Shown here one piece after another: positions 33,070-42,500 of a stretch of 64,000 nucleotides of DNA (position 1 is the stretch's first letter; the number at the start of each line of letters is the position of its first letter). The notes below the pieces were generated by a model. The model saw only the letters and a list, made by a program, of their open reading frames with translations. It was not told the origin of the DNA and did not search any database. Made by a program: the position numbers and the translations under genes. The stretch is from contig NZ_JAPZSC010000018.1 in NCBI RefSeq assembly GCF_027531545.1, forward strand, positions 248,001-312,000. The letters run 5' to 3'. This DNA comes from Silanimonas sp. (lineage in GTDB: Bacteria; Pseudomonadota; Gammaproteobacteria; Xanthomonadales; Xanthomonadaceae).

Positions 33070-35280
33070 ATGTCCCTTCGATTGAACTTCCGCGGGCGGC
33101 TCCTGCTGCTCGGCGTCAGCGGCATCCTCGGTGCACTGGTCGTTGGCCTGGTGAGCCTCCGCGTGCAATCGCACCTCGGCGACCTCGTCGATGGGCAGGC
33201 CGTCAACACGCAGGCCCTGCGCAACCAGCTCGAGGCGGACATGATGCATGACGCCATCAAGGCCGACGTCTACGAGGCCCTGCACGCGCGGGCGCTTGGC
33301 GACGAGGGCAAGCTCGCTGGCGCGCGCGCCGGGCTCGACGAGCACGTGGCTTGGTTCCGGCGCGTGGTCGACGAGAACGCCACTCTGCCACTCGATGCCG
33401 ACACCGCGAGTGCGGTGGCGGCGGTGCGCCCGGCCTTGGACCACTACGTGGCGGCCGCACAGGGCCTGATGGTGGAGGTCGAGGGCGGCAATGCCGCCCC
33501 TGACCTGGCCGATTTCGATACCGCCTACGACGAGTTGGCCACCAGCATGGAGGCCACCAGCGGTGCCATCGAGGGGGCGGCCACCGCAGCCTCGGATGCG
33601 GCAACCGCCGCGCGGAAGAGCGCCCTCTGGCAGATCGGCGGCCTGCTCGCGGCCGGGCTCCTCGTGCTGTCCACGCTCGTGTGGTGGACGACGCGCGTGC
33701 TGCTGCGCACGGTCGGTGGCGATCCCGCCATCGCTGCGGCGGCCTCGGGTGAGATCGCCGCGGGCCGCCTGGACGCGCCGATCCCCGTGGCCCCGGGCGA
33801 TTCGACCAGCCTGATGGCCCGGCTCGCCCACATGCGCGACCAGTTGCGCACGCAGATCGAGCACGAACGCGCCGAGGCGGCCGAGAACCTCCGCCTGCGG
33901 CACGCCCTCGACAGCGCTTCGAGCGCCACCATGATCGCCGACGAGAGCCGCCGGATCGTGTTCGTCAACCGCGCCGTCATCCGCGTCCTGAAGGACGCGG
34001 AGTCGGCCCTGCGCACCGTGTTCCCGAACTTTTCGGCGGATCGCCTGGTCGGCGAAACCATCGACCAGTTCCACGTGCGCCCGGAGCACCAAGCGAAACT
34101 GCTGGGCGAACTGCGGGGCGTGCATCGCGCGCAGATCCGCGTCGGTGGCCACGACTTCCGGCTGGTCGCCACGCCGATCTTCGACGGCGATGGCCGACGC
34201 ATGGGCACGACCGTCGACTGGGACGATTGCACGGCCGAGCTGGCGATGCAGCGCGAGGTCGCGGGGATCGTCACCGCGGCCTCCGGGGGCGATTTCTCCC
34301 GGCGCATCGCGCTCGAGGACAAGGAGGGCTTCTTCCGCGAATTGGCCGGCAACCTCAACACCCTGCTCGAGCGCACGCTCGAAGGCATCGCCGAGGTCAA
34401 GGGCGTGCTGCATGCGCTTGGCGAAGGCGACCTCACGCACCGCTCCGATGCCGCGCTTTCCGGCGTCTTCGCCGAGATGCGCGACGACGCCAATCGCACG
34501 GTCGAGACGCTGCAGGGCCTGATGGTCGACATCCGCCAGTCGGCCGACCAGATCAACACCGCCGCGGGCGAGATCGCGCAGGGCAACGCCGATCTGTCGG
34601 CGCGCACCGAGCAGCAGGCGGCGAACCTCGAAGAGACGGCGGCGTCGATGGAGGAGCTCACCTCCACGGTGAAGCAGAACGCCGAAGCGGCGCAGACGGC
34701 CAACAGGCTCTCGGCCGACGCGGCCAAGGTGGCCGGGGAAGCGGGTGGCGTGGTGTCGGACGTGGTGCGCACCATGGACCGCATCGACGGCACCTCGCGC
34801 CGCGTGGGCGAGATCGTCACCACCATCGACGGCATCGCCTTCCAGACCAACATCCTCGCGCTCAACGCGGCGGTCGAAGCCGCGCGTGCCGGCGAGCAGG
34901 GCCGCGGCTTCGCCGTGGTGGCCAGCGAAGTGCGTGCGCTGGCACAGCGCGCCACGGCGGCCGCGAAGGAGATCCATGGCCTCATCGGCGAGTCGGTGGC
35001 CGAAGCCACCGAGGGCGCGAAGCTCGCGCACCGCGCCGGCGAGACGATGGAGATCGTCGTGCGCTCGGTGCGCCAGGTCACCGACATCATGGCCGAGATC
35101 AGCGCGGCCACGATCGAGCAGGCGCGTGGCATCGACCAGGTGAACCAGACCATCGTCGCGATGGACGGTGCTACGCAGCAGAACGCCGCCCTCGTCGAGG
35201 AGGCCAGTGCCGCCGCGGCGTCGATGGAGCAGCAGGCGGTGGAATTGCGTGACGCGGTCGGGCGATTCACCCTCACCTGA
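33070..35280 (+). CDS. Methyl-accepting chemotaxis protein with helical periplasmic sensor and PAS
   Basis: 736 residues. First helix about 8-29, an all-helical periplasmic domain (about 30-185, four-helix-bundle type, with a [20 protein letters not shown] segment), second helix about 186-206, HAMP, a PAS-like unit ([20 protein letters not shown]), a HAMP-like repeat ([14 protein letters not shown]) and the signalling hairpin with tip [20 protein letters not shown]. The cytoplasmic part closely matches the receptors at 21329 and 24490; only the sensor differs. Ends without a tethering pentapeptide. Co-transcribed with the outer-membrane protein and upstream of three binding proteins, so these may be its ligand partners. 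Confidence 0.93.
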   Translation: MSLRLNFRGRLLLLGVSGILGALVVGLVSLRVQSHLGDLVDGQAVNTQALRNQLEADMMHDAIKADVYEALHARALGDEGKLAGARAGLDEHVAWFRRVVDENATLPLDADTASAVAAVRPALDHYVAAAQGLMVEVEGGNAAPDLADFDTAYDELATSMEATSGAIEGAATAASDAATAARKSALWQIGGLLAAGLLVLSTLVWWTTRVLLRTVGGDPAIAAAASGEIAAGRLDAPIPVAPGDSTSLMARLAHMRDQLRTQIEHERAEAAENLRLRHALDSASSATMIADESRRIVFVNRAVIRVLKDAESALRTVFPNFSADRLVGETIDQFHVRPEHQAKLLGELRGVHRAQIRVGGHDFRLVATPIFDGDGRRMGTTVDWDDCTAELAMQREVAGIVTAASGGDFSRRIALEDKEGFFRELAGNLNTLLERTLEGIAEVKGVLHALGEGDLTHRSDAALSGVFAEMRDDANRTVETLQGLMVDIRQSADQINTAAGEIAQGNADLSARTEQQAANLEETAASMEELTSTVKQNAEAAQTANRLSADAAKVAGEAGGVVSDVVRTMDRIDGTSRRVGEIVTTIDGIAFQTNILALNAAVEAARAGEQGRGFAVVASEVRALAQRATAAAKEIHGLIGESVAEATEGAKLAHRAGETMEIVVRSVRQVTDIMAEISAATIEQARGIDQVNQTIVAMDGATQQNAALVEEASAAAASMEQQAVELRDAVGRFTLT

Positions 35281-35317
35281 GTGCGAGAATCGGGGCGCGC
35301 GCCGGAACGGGCGCGCC

Positions 35318-36193
35318 ATGTCGACACGGGGAGGTTCGGGGTTGCCGAACGGTTGGACGAACATCGCGAAGGGCCTCGCGAGCGCTGTCGCCGCGATGCT
35401 GTTCCTCGCGGCCCCTGCGTTCGCCGATGCCTGCAGCAAGACGGTGCGCTGGGAGCTCCAGCCGCCCTACGGGATCGTGCGCCCCGACGGCGAGCGCGCC
35501 GGCTACTACACCGACGTGGCCCAGGAAGCGCTCGCCCGGATGGGCTGCTCTTCGACCCTCGTCGCCCGCCCTTGGGCGCGCGGCCTGAAGGAACTCGAGG
35601 ACGGCCAGCTCGACTTGATGCCCGGCATGTTGTTCAACCGCGAACGCAGCCGCTATGCGCTGTTCTCGCGCGGCATCAACCTGTCGCCGAACCTGCTCTT
35701 CCTGACCGCCGCGGCATCGCGGCGGGCCGCGCTGCCGCGCTTGGCCGACCTGCGCGACACCGACCTCAAGATCGCCATCGAAACCGGTGCCTACTACAGC
35801 GCCGAGTACGCGGCCCTGATCGTCGACCCGCGCTTCGCTGCGCGCTTGCATCCGGTGCCCGACCGCGCGCGGGCGTGGTTGATGCTCGAGAGCGGGCGCG
35901 TTGATGGCGTGATCTCCGACCAGGCCTCGGCGCTGGTCGCGGGCATGCCGCTGCGTCCGACCGGCGACGCGCCGCGTCCGGTGCTCGTGCTGTCCTCGGT
36001 GCCGGCACGCGTGGCCTTCAGCCGCCGCCACCATGACGAGGCCTTCGTCGCGCGTTTCGACGCCGCCATCGAATCGATGATCGCCGACGGCTCGCTGCTG
36101 CGATTGCGCGAGCGCTACGTGCCCTGTCCGACGGATCCGTTGACCTTGGGATGCCAGGCCGATGCCGTGGAACCCTCGCCGTCTCCGCCCTGA
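35318..36193 (+). CDS. Periplasmic solute-binding protein, family 3-like (paralogue 2)
   Basis: 291 residues from ATG 35318, or from TTG 35342 which has a better SD (GGGGAGG). Signal peptide ends near AFA; mature part begins DACSKTVRWELQPPYG, then GYYTDVAQEALARMGC, RYALFSRGINLSPNLLFLT and C-terminal RERYVPCPTDPLTLGC. Clear paralogue of the neighbours in order and motifs, with conserved N-terminal and paired C-terminal cysteines suggesting disulfides. Starts 37 bp after the receptor gene; a GC-rich inverted repeat (GGCGCGC/GCGCGCC) lies in that gap. Ligand unknown. Confidence 0.82.
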   Translation: MSTRGGSGLPNGWTNIAKGLASAVAAMLFLAAPAFADACSKTVRWELQPPYGIVRPDGERAGYYTDVAQEALARMGCSSTLVARPWARGLKELEDGQLDLMPGMLFNRERSRYALFSRGINLSPNLLFLTAAASRRAALPRLADLRDTDLKIAIETGAYYSAEYAALIVDPRFAARLHPVPDRARAWLMLESGRVDGVISDQASALVAGMPLRPTGDAPRPVLVLSSVPARVAFSRRHHDEAFVARFDAAIESMIADGSLLRLRERYVPCPTDPLTLGCQADAVEPSPSPP

Positions 36194-36214
36194 GCGAGGG
36201 ATGGACGCCGAGCT

Positions 36215-37072
36215 ATGCTCCAGCCCATGCGCCGCTCCCTGATCCTCTGTCTGTTCGCCGCATCGGCCGCGGCCACCGCCCTGCCGGCACGTGAAGCCTG
36301 CATCCGGACGGTGCGCTGGGAGCCGTCGGAGCCCCCCTACAACCTGCGGCTTCCCGATGGACGCCAAGGCGGCTACTCCGCCGACCTCGTGGTGGAGATC
36401 CTGCGCCGGATGGGATGCGAGGCCCGTCTGGTCGACATGCGTTGGCCGCGCGCGCTCGTCGAGCTGGAAGCCGGGCGCCTGGACATCATGCCGGGCATGA
36501 TGCACACGCCCGAGCGCGACGTATTCGCGCGCTTCACCCGCAGCATCAACCTCTCGCCCAATCTTCTCTACCTGTCGGGGGCCGCGCGGCAACGCTATCC
36601 CGCGCTGAGCACGCTCGCCGACCTGCGCTCGACTGCGCTGACCATCGGCGTCGAATCCTCGGCCGCCTACGGGCCGGCGTTCGTCGCCCTGAAGGACGAC
36701 CCGGCATTCCGCGCCCGTCTGTACTTCGTGCCGAACCAGCGCACCGCCTGGCAGATGCTGGCCGCCGGCCGTCTCGATGGCCTGATTTCCGACGATGTGC
36801 TTGCGCGCATGGTGGGCCTGCCGATGCAGCCGGAGGCGAGTGAGGTGCGCGCAGTGTTGACGGTGGCCGAGGCGCACGCGTTGATAGGATTGAGCCGTCG
36901 CACTGTCGATGCGGCGTTTGCCGAGCGTTTCGACGCGGTGCTCGCCGAAACCGTGGCGGACGGCTGGTTGCCACGCTTGCGCGAGCGCTACATCGGTTGC
37001 CCGACGGATCCGGCGACGTTGGGTTGCGTGGAAGCAGCCGGCATCGATGCCGCGGTGCCGCCGTCGGAATGA
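36215..37072 (+). CDS. Periplasmic solute-binding protein, family 3-like (paralogue 3)
   Basis: 285 residues; ATG 36227 is an equally good start for the signal peptide (MRRSLILCLFAASAAATALP). Mature protein begins REACIRTVRWEPSEPPYN, then GGYSADLVVEILRRMGC, ARFTRSINLSPNLLYLS, and C-terminal RERYIGCPTDPATLGC. The TPERDVFARF segment is similar to the ligand-contact region of amino-acid-binding proteins (TxxR), but the family's usual GTT phosphate-like loop is replaced by VESSAAYG, so ligand class cannot be assigned. Follows paralogue 2 by 21 bp. Confidence 0.82.
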   Translation: MLQPMRRSLILCLFAASAAATALPAREACIRTVRWEPSEPPYNLRLPDGRQGGYSADLVVEILRRMGCEARLVDMRWPRALVELEAGRLDIMPGMMHTPERDVFARFTRSINLSPNLLYLSGAARQRYPALSTLADLRSTALTIGVESSAAYGPAFVALKDDPAFRARLYFVPNQRTAWQMLAAGRLDGLISDDVLARMVGLPMQPEASEVRAVLTVAEAHALIGLSRRTVDAAFAERFDAVLAETVADGWLPRLRERYIGCPTDPATLGCVEAAGIDAAVPPSE

Positions 37073-37242
37073 GGAGGCCTCGACTTCCCCGCGTGGCGCG
37101 TACAGATTCCGACGATGGGAGCGTCAGCGGCGTGAGTCCCTGATCGGGAACCTCGCGAGGAAGGCCGGAATCGCGCTGTTCTTCCCGGAAACCCGATGTG
37201 GCGAAGTGCTACGGTTCGCGCGTGGAGCTTTGTTGGAGCGGT

Positions 37243-38136
37243 ATGCGCCTTCTATTCGCCCTGCTGGCCGCGCTTTGCGCGTGCGCACCGGCTTCCGCGG
37301 AGCCGGGGCCGCGCAATCCTTGTGTCCTCACCACGCGCTGGAACCCCCTGCCTCCTTACTGGCTAGCACGTGAGGGGCAGCCACCGACGGGCTATCTTGC
37401 GGAGCTTCTCACCGAGCTGGGGCGCCGTACCGGTTGCGAGGTGCGCTTTCGGGAAATGAACTGGGCGCGCGGCGTTGCAGAAATGAGGGCCGGCAGGATC
37501 GACCTGATCGCCGGCGCCGTGCAGAGTCCGGAGCGCGATCGCTTCGCCTATTTCACACGTGCGATCAATGCCACGCGCAACGTGCTGGTGCTTCGCGCCG
37601 AGCTGGCTGCGACGGTCGATGTCGACGATCTCTCCGCGCTCGCCGCAACGGAGCTCAGGATCGGGATCCAGGCCGGGGCCAATTACGGGCCTGAGCACGT
37701 GGCGCTCTCGCGCGATCCCGCGTTCGCCGCGCGGCTCCGTCCCATCCTTGAACCGAAGATCGGCTGGCAGATGTTGGCGAGCGACCGCCTCGATGGTTTT
37801 TTCATCGATGAGCTGAGTGCTTTGAGTTACCAGGCCGACATGTCCGGGCGCGTCCCGCTGAAGCAGGTCTTCATCTTCTCCGACGAGCCGTCGCGCGTCA
37901 TGGTGGGTCGCCATCTCGGGGCAGCGAAGGCAGGGGCGGTGGACCGTGCGATCGATGCCATGGTGGCTGACGGCTGGCTGCTGCGCTTGCGCGAGCGTTA
38001 CGTGCCCTGCCCGACCGACCCCGAGACGCTCGGCTGCGCCGCGCCCGCGTCCACGCCAAGCGCCTCGGAAACGCGGCCCAGCATGCCGAGCAGTGCGCGT
38101 GCCGAGGGCACGAGCGACTCCACGAACGCCCGATAG
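37243..38136 (+). CDS. Periplasmic solute-binding protein, family 3-like (paralogue 4), overlapping an antisense gene
   Basis: 297 residues from ATG 37243, chosen because GGAG lies 6 bases upstream and a typical signal peptide follows (MRLLFALLAALCACAPASA). Mature motifs: CVLTTRWNPLPPYW, GRRTGCEVRFREMNWARG, PERDRFAYFTRAIN, RYVPCPTDPETLGC. More diverged than paralogues 1-3. After the last cysteine it has a Ser/Thr-rich tail of about 40 residues whose DNA (37998-38136) is also the 3' end of the opposite-strand gene. The 170-bp gap before it (37073-37242) shows no gene. Confidence 0.8.
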   Translation: MRLLFALLAALCACAPASAEPGPRNPCVLTTRWNPLPPYWLAREGQPPTGYLAELLTELGRRTGCEVRFREMNWARGVAEMRAGRIDLIAGAVQSPERDRFAYFTRAINATRNVLVLRAELAATVDVDDLSALAATELRIGIQAGANYGPEHVALSRDPAFAARLRPILEPKIGWQMLASDRLDGFFIDELSALSYQADMSGRVPLKQVFIFSDEPSRVMVGRHLGAAKAGAVDRAIDAMVADGWLLRLRERYVPCPTDPETLGCAAPASTPSASETRPSMPSSARAEGTSDSTNAR

Positions 38137-38741
38137 TCGAGTCGCGCCTCGTGCGTGACGTCCATCGCCTCGTCAGTCTCGGCATCGAGGTCGTTGAAGC
38201 GGAGAATGACACCGTCCCGCCCGACGGCACAGTAAAGGCCGATCTGTGCCAAGGGTGAGGCCGCCCAGGACTCGTCCGTCTCGTCGAAGATGACGAGGGT
38301 TTCGCCCGCGCGCAGCCCTTCGATGGCGTCGAGCGTCCGTCCGAGCATGGCGGCCTCGCGCGCGAAAACCGGCACCCAGACGCGCTTGCCGCCCCCGAGA
38401 TCGAGCCCGATCGCGAGGCTGTAGTCCTGCACCAGCGGCCACCAGCTGGCAGCGCGAACATCCGGCGTCCGCGCACGCAGCGCCCTGAGCTGTTCGATGT
38501 AGGTATCGAACAGCGCCTGGCCTTCCCTGCCCCGGAGTCGCGTGACATCGAACTGCGCGAAGGCATCGTCGTCGATCGACCCCGCCGCCATCGGCTCGAG
38601 CGGCCCGCTCAGGGCAGGCAGGGCGAGCCGGTGCCGGCCCTTGAACCAGCCGAAGAAGCGCGGCACCGTCGCCTGCGTCAACAGGTTCAGGCTGGCCTCC
38701 AGATGCACCGGCTCTCGCAGCACCCGCGCCGCGGCGGTCAC
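37998..38741 (-). CDS. Conserved hypothetical protein coupled to indolepyruvate oxidoreductase gene
   Basis: 247 residues from GTG 38741, overlapping the stop of the large oxidoreductase gene (GTGA), so translationally coupled to it. It is soluble, without signal or membrane helices, with recognisable segments FKGRHRLALPALSGPLEP, DAFAQFDVTRLRGREGQALF and VWVPVFAREAAMLGRTLDAI. I do not recognise the family. Its position suggests a role with the indolepyruvate enzyme, for example maturation or regulation, but this is inference only. Its 3' end lies antisense to the solute-binding protein for 139 bp. Confidence 0.68.
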   Translation of the reverse strand: MTAAARVLREPVHLEASLNLLTQATVPRFFGWFKGRHRLALPALSGPLEPMAAGSIDDDAFAQFDVTRLRGREGQALFDTYIEQLRALRARTPDVRAASWWPLVQDYSLAIGLDLGGGKRVWVPVFAREAAMLGRTLDAIEGLRAGETLVIFDETDESWAASPLAQIGLYCAVGRDGVILRFNDLDAETDEAMDVTHEARLDYRAFVESLVPSARALLGMLGRVSEALGVDAGAAQPSVSGSVGQGT

Positions 38742-41700
38742 GTTACGAGGCCAATAGCGATGCCCGGCTTGGCCCAGCGCCGCAGCAGTTCGGCGCGCAG
38801 CGTCTCGGCCTTCTCGACGTGGCGCTCCTTGACGTGGCCGAAGCCGCGGATGTGCTCCGGCACCTCGGCGATCTCGACGGCGAGCGCGTGGTTCTCCGCC
38901 GACAGCTTCGGCAGCAGCTCGAGGATCGTCTGCACGTACTCGTCGCGCAGGCGGCGTTCCATCTTCCGCTCCTCGGTGTGGCCCACCGGGTCAAGCGCCG
39001 TGCCGCGAAGGAACTTCAGGTGCTTCAGCACCTTGAAGGCGCTGAAGATCCACGGGCCGTACTCGCTCTTCACGAGATGGCCGTCGGCGTCCTTCTTCGA
39101 GAGCAGCGGCGGCGCCAGGTGGAAGCGAAGCGAACCGCCGTCCTCGAATTGTTCCTTCAGGCGCGCCTCGAACTCGCCCGAGGTGTACAGGCGGGCGACT
39201 TCGTACTCGTCCTTGTAGGCCATCAGCTTGAAGGCGTAGCGGGCGACCGAACTCGACAGCGCATCCTTGCCCGGCGTCTTCGCGCTCTCCGCCGCGCGCA
39301 CTTCGGCGACGAGGTCGCTGTAGCGCTTCGCGTAGGCGGCGTTCTGGTAGTCGGTGAGGAAGGCGACGCGGCGGGCGATGGTCTCGTCCAGCGTCAGCGA
39401 CAGCGTCTCGTCGTCCAGCGCGTCGGCGGTGCCGCTGCGCTGCGCGGGCACGGCATCCGCCGCTTCGATCACCTTGTCGATGTCGATGGCCGCGAGGCGG
39501 CCCCAGCCGAAGGCCTGCTTGTTCATCTCGACGGCGGCGCCGTTGAGCTCGACCGCGCGCATCAGCGATTCGAAGGTCACCGGCACCAGGCCCAGCTGCC
39601 AGGCGTAGCCGAGCATGAACAGGTTGGTGGCGATGGCGTCGCCGCAGAGCGCGGTGGCGAGCTTGTTCGCCTCCACCGTGAACGGCGCACGGCCGCCGAG
39701 GCTGGTGCGCACCGTCTCGATGATCGCCTCGGCCGGGAACTGCAGGTCCGGTGCTTTCAGGAACGAGGACGGCATCGCCTCATAGGTGTTCAGCACGACT
39801 TCGGTGCGGTCGGCGCGGATCTTCGACAGCGACCAGTAGTCGTTGACGACGACCATGTCGCAGCCGAGCACGAGGTCGGCCTCGCCCGCGGCGATGCGCA
39901 CGGCGTGCAGCTCGGCCGGGTTCTTGCCGATGCGGATGTGCGTGGTGACCGCGCCGCCCTTCTGCGCGAGGCCAGTCTGGTCGAGCACCGAGGTGCCCTT
40001 GCCTTCCAAATGGGCCGCCATCCCAAGCAATGCGCCGATGGTGACGACGCCGGTGCCGCCCACGCCGGTGAGCAGGATGTTCCAGGGCTGCTCGAGGCTG
40101 GAGCGGACGTTCGGCATCGGCAGCGCGCTGAAGTCGATCTTGGCCTTCGGCTTCTTCTTGCGCAGCGGCGCGTCAACCACCGAGACGAAGCTCGGGCAGA
40201 AGCCGCGCACGCAGCTGAAGTCCTTGTTGCAGCCGCTCTGGTCGATCTCGCGTTTGCGGCCGAACTCGGTTTCCTTCGGCAGCACCGAGACGCAGGCCGA
40301 CTTCACCGAGCAATCGCCGCAGCCTTCGCAGACCAGCGAGTTGATGACGACGCGCTTCGGCGGGTCGACCATCAGCTTGCGCTTGCGGCGGCGGCGCTTC
40401 TCGGCCGCGCAGGTCTGGTCGTAGATCAGGATCGAAGCGCCCTTCACTTCCGACAGCTTCTTGTGCACGTCGTCGAGTTCAGCGCGATCGTAGAACTGCA
40501 CGCCGTCCGGGAAGATCGACGGGTCGGACCACTTCTCGATGTCGTCGCTGACGACGACGATGGTCTGGATGCCTTCGGCGCGCATCTGCCGCGCGATGTC
40601 CGGCACGGTGAGCGTGCCGTCCACCGGCTGGCCGCCGGTCATGGCGACGGCGTCGTTGTAGAGGATCTTGTAGGTGATGTTGACCTTGGCCGACACCGCC
40701 TGGCGGATCGCCAGCGAGCCGGAGTGGAAGTAGGTGCCGTCACCGAGGTTCTGGAAGACGTGCGGCGTCTCCACGAAGGGCGCCTGCCCACACCACGTCG
40801 CACCTTCGCCACCCATCTGGGTGAAGGTGTCGGTGCGGCGGTCCATCCACGTGACCATGTAGTGGCAGCCGATGCCGCCCAGCGCGCGGTGGCCTTCCGG
40901 CACCTGGGTGCTGGTGTTGTGCGGGCAGCCCGAGCAGTAGGTCGGCACGCGCGGGAACAGCGGGCGCGGCAGGGCGAGCTCCTGCTCCTTCTCGGCGATC
41001 CACTTCAGGCGCGCGGTGATGGCTTCCGAATTGAAGAAGCGGTTCAGGCGCTTGGCGATGACGCGGGCGATGCGCGCCGGCGTGAGTTCGCTGGTGCTCG
41101 GCAGGATCCACTCGCCGCTCTCGTCGTACTTGCCGACGATGCTCGGGCGCTGGCCGTCGAAGTTGTAGAACTGCTCCTTCATCTGCGCTTCGATGAAGGC
41201 GTGCTTCTCCTCGACGACCACGATGTCCTCGAGGCCGCGGGCGAAGTTGCGCAAGCCCTGCGGCTCCAGCGGCCAGGTCATGCCGACCTTGTAGACGCGG
41301 ATGCCGATGGCCTCGGCGTCCTTGTGGTCGATGCCGAGGTACTCGAGCGCCTGCAGCACGTCGAGGTAGCTCTTGCCGGCGGTGACGATGCCCAGCCGCG
41401 CGCGCGGCGAGTCGTAGATGATCTTGTCGAGCTTGTTGGCGCGTGCGAACGCGTGCGCAGCCTTCACCGCGTACTGGTGCAGGCGCATTTCCTGGTCGAG
41501 CGGCGGATCCGGCCAACGGATGTTGAGGCCGCCCGGCGGCAGCTCGAGGTCGGTCGGGATGACGATGTCGAGCTGGTGCGGATTGACGTTCACCGAGGCC
41601 GACGATTCCACCGTCTCGGCGATCGTCTTGAAGCCCACCCAGCGGCCCGTGTAGCGGCTCATGGCCCAGCCGAGCAGGCCCATGTCGAGGATGTCCTGCA

Positions 41701-42277
41701 CGCCGGCCGGGTTCAGCACCGGCATCATTGCGCTGACGAATTCGCCTTCCGAACCGTGCGGCAGCGTCGAGCTGCGGCAGGCGTGGTCGTCGGCGGCGAG
41801 CACCAGCACGCCACCGTTCTTGTTCGTGCCGGCGGCATTGCCGTGCTTGAACACGTCGCCGCAGCGGTCGACGCCCGGGCCCTTGCCGTACCACATGCCG
41901 AACACGCCGTCGTACTTCGCGCCCGGCCACAGGTTGGTCTGCTGGCTGCCCCAGACCATCGTCGCGCCGAGGTCCTCGTTGATACCCGGCTGGAACTGGA
42001 TGCCCGACGCGGCGAGGTGCTTGCGCGCCTTCCACAGCTCGAGGTCGAAGCCACCCAGCGGCGAACCGCGGTAGCCCGAGATGAAGCCAGCCGTGTTCAG
42101 CTGCGCGGCGCGGTCGCGCATCTGCTGCATCAGCGGCAGGCGCACCAGCGCCTGCACGCCCGACAGGTAGATGCGACCTTCCGAGCGGGTGTACTTGTGG
42201 TCGAGCGTGTACTCGCCATCGACGATGGCGGAAGACGCGGTGGAACGGTCCGTGGCGGAGGGCAGGACGGCGGACAT
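38738..42277 (-). CDS. Indolepyruvate ferredoxin oxidoreductase, fused alpha/beta form
   Basis: 1179 residues from ATG 42277. N-terminal pyruvate-binding TPP domain (GVQALVRLPLMQQMRDRAA, GYRGSPLGGFD), a TPP-PP domain with CSGCPHNTST, GGEGATWCGQAPF and LYNDAVAMTGGQP, a cysteine-rich [4Fe-4S] region at about 650-700 (CEGCGDCSVKSACVSVLP, NKDFSCVRGFCPSF), and a gamma-type domain (LLTGVGGTGVVTIGALLGMA) plus a long C-terminal extension. It oxidatively decarboxylates aryl-pyruvates from aromatic amino acids to acyl-CoA with a low-potential electron acceptor. The single-chain 1150-1200 residue form is common in aerobic proteobacteria. ATG 42277 is favoured; a longer reading adds an unrelated sequence. 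Confidence 0.92.
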   Translation of the reverse strand: MSAVLPSATDRSTASSAIVDGEYTLDHKYTRSEGRIYLSGVQALVRLPLMQQMRDRAAQLNTAGFISGYRGSPLGGFDLELWKARKHLAASGIQFQPGINEDLGATMVWGSQQTNLWPGAKYDGVFGMWYGKGPGVDRCGDVFKHGNAAGTNKNGGVLVLAADDHACRSSTLPHGSEGEFVSAMMPVLNPAGVQDILDMGLLGWAMSRYTGRWVGFKTIAETVESSASVNVNPHQLDIVIPTDLELPPGGLNIRWPDPPLDQEMRLHQYAVKAAHAFARANKLDKIIYDSPRARLGIVTAGKSYLDVLQALEYLGIDHKDAEAIGIRVYKVGMTWPLEPQGLRNFARGLEDIVVVEEKHAFIEAQMKEQFYNFDGQRPSIVGKYDESGEWILPSTSELTPARIARVIAKRLNRFFNSEAITARLKWIAEKEQELALPRPLFPRVPTYCSGCPHNTSTQVPEGHRALGGIGCHYMVTWMDRRTDTFTQMGGEGATWCGQAPFVETPHVFQNLGDGTYFHSGSLAIRQAVSAKVNITYKILYNDAVAMTGGQPVDGTLTVPDIARQMRAEGIQTIVVVSDDIEKWSDPSIFPDGVQFYDRAELDDVHKKLSEVKGASILIYDQTCAAEKRRRRKRKLMVDPPKRVVINSLVCEGCGDCSVKSACVSVLPKETEFGRKREIDQSGCNKDFSCVRGFCPSFVSVVDAPLRKKKPKAKIDFSALPMPNVRSSLEQPWNILLTGVGGTGVVTIGALLGMAAHLEGKGTSVLDQTGLAQKGGAVTTHIRIGKNPAELHAVRIAAGEADLVLGCDMVVVNDYWSLSKIRADRTEVVLNTYEAMPSSFLKAPDLQFPAEAIIETVRTSLGGRAPFTVEANKLATALCGDAIATNLFMLGYAWQLGLVPVTFESLMRAVELNGAAVEMNKQAFGWGRLAAIDIDKVIEAADAVPAQRSGTADALDDETLSLTLDETIARRVAFLTDYQNAAYAKRYSDLVAEVRAAESAKTPGKDALSSSVARYAFKLMAYKDEYEVARLYTSGEFEARLKEQFEDGGSLRFHLAPPLLSKKDADGHLVKSEYGPWIFSAFKVLKHLKFLRGTALDPVGHTEERKMERRLRDEYVQTILELLPKLSAENHALAVEIAEVPEHIRGFGHVKERHVEKAETLRAELLRRWAKPGIAIGLVT

Positions 42278-42355
42278 CGGCAGGGCCTCGGGGGCGTTCG
42301 AGCAAAGACTCGGAATTATAGCCCGAGGCGCGGTGGAGGCCTTGTGGGATGGCGG

Positions 42356-42440
42356 GCCGAAAGAAAGTTCCAAATGCCGAAAGAAAGTTCCAAACCTAGG
42401 CACGTTGGCCGGGAATCGACCCAAAACAATGTTCCAAACG
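42356..42440. repeat. Direct repeats of GAAAGTTCCAAA between oxidoreductase and modA
   Basis: GCCGAAAGAAAGTTCCAAA occurs at 42356-42374 and again exactly 20 bp later at 42376-42394; a partial third copy (AATGTTCCAAACGGC) lies at 42428-42442. Repeats in phase with two helical turns can be regulator sites, and short repeated arrays are also known at the ends of IS21-type elements, so this may be a solo IS end left where the molybdate/nitrate island joins. No transposase or matching inverted copy is visible in the window. Confidence 0.6.
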
Positions 42441-42486
42441 GCGATGAACGCCCTAATTGGCGGTAAGGGTGGACCGCCCCCGCCCT

Positions 42487-42500
42487 TTGACCTGCGTCAT
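42487..42500 (+). promoter_or_regulatory. FNR-type box before modA
   Basis: TTGAC-CTGC-GTCAT is a near-palindrome of the FNR/ANR type (TTGAY-N4-RTCAA). Its centre is about 65 bp upstream of the modA GTG, so activation from -41.5 would place the start of transcription near 42535. An FNR with intact cysteines is encoded at 44724. Confidence 0.55.

Noticed and set aside
35290-35317. GGCGCGC/GCGCGCC inverted repeat after the chemoreceptor gene as an intrinsic terminator
   Set aside because: No T-run follows and the next gene begins at the end of the repeat, so it cannot be called a terminator from sequence.
38819-42466. Plus-strand frame of about 1215 codons opposite the indolepyruvate oxidoreductase gene
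   Set aside because: The minus strand has all catalytic and cluster motifs of the known enzyme, so the plus frame is a shadow.
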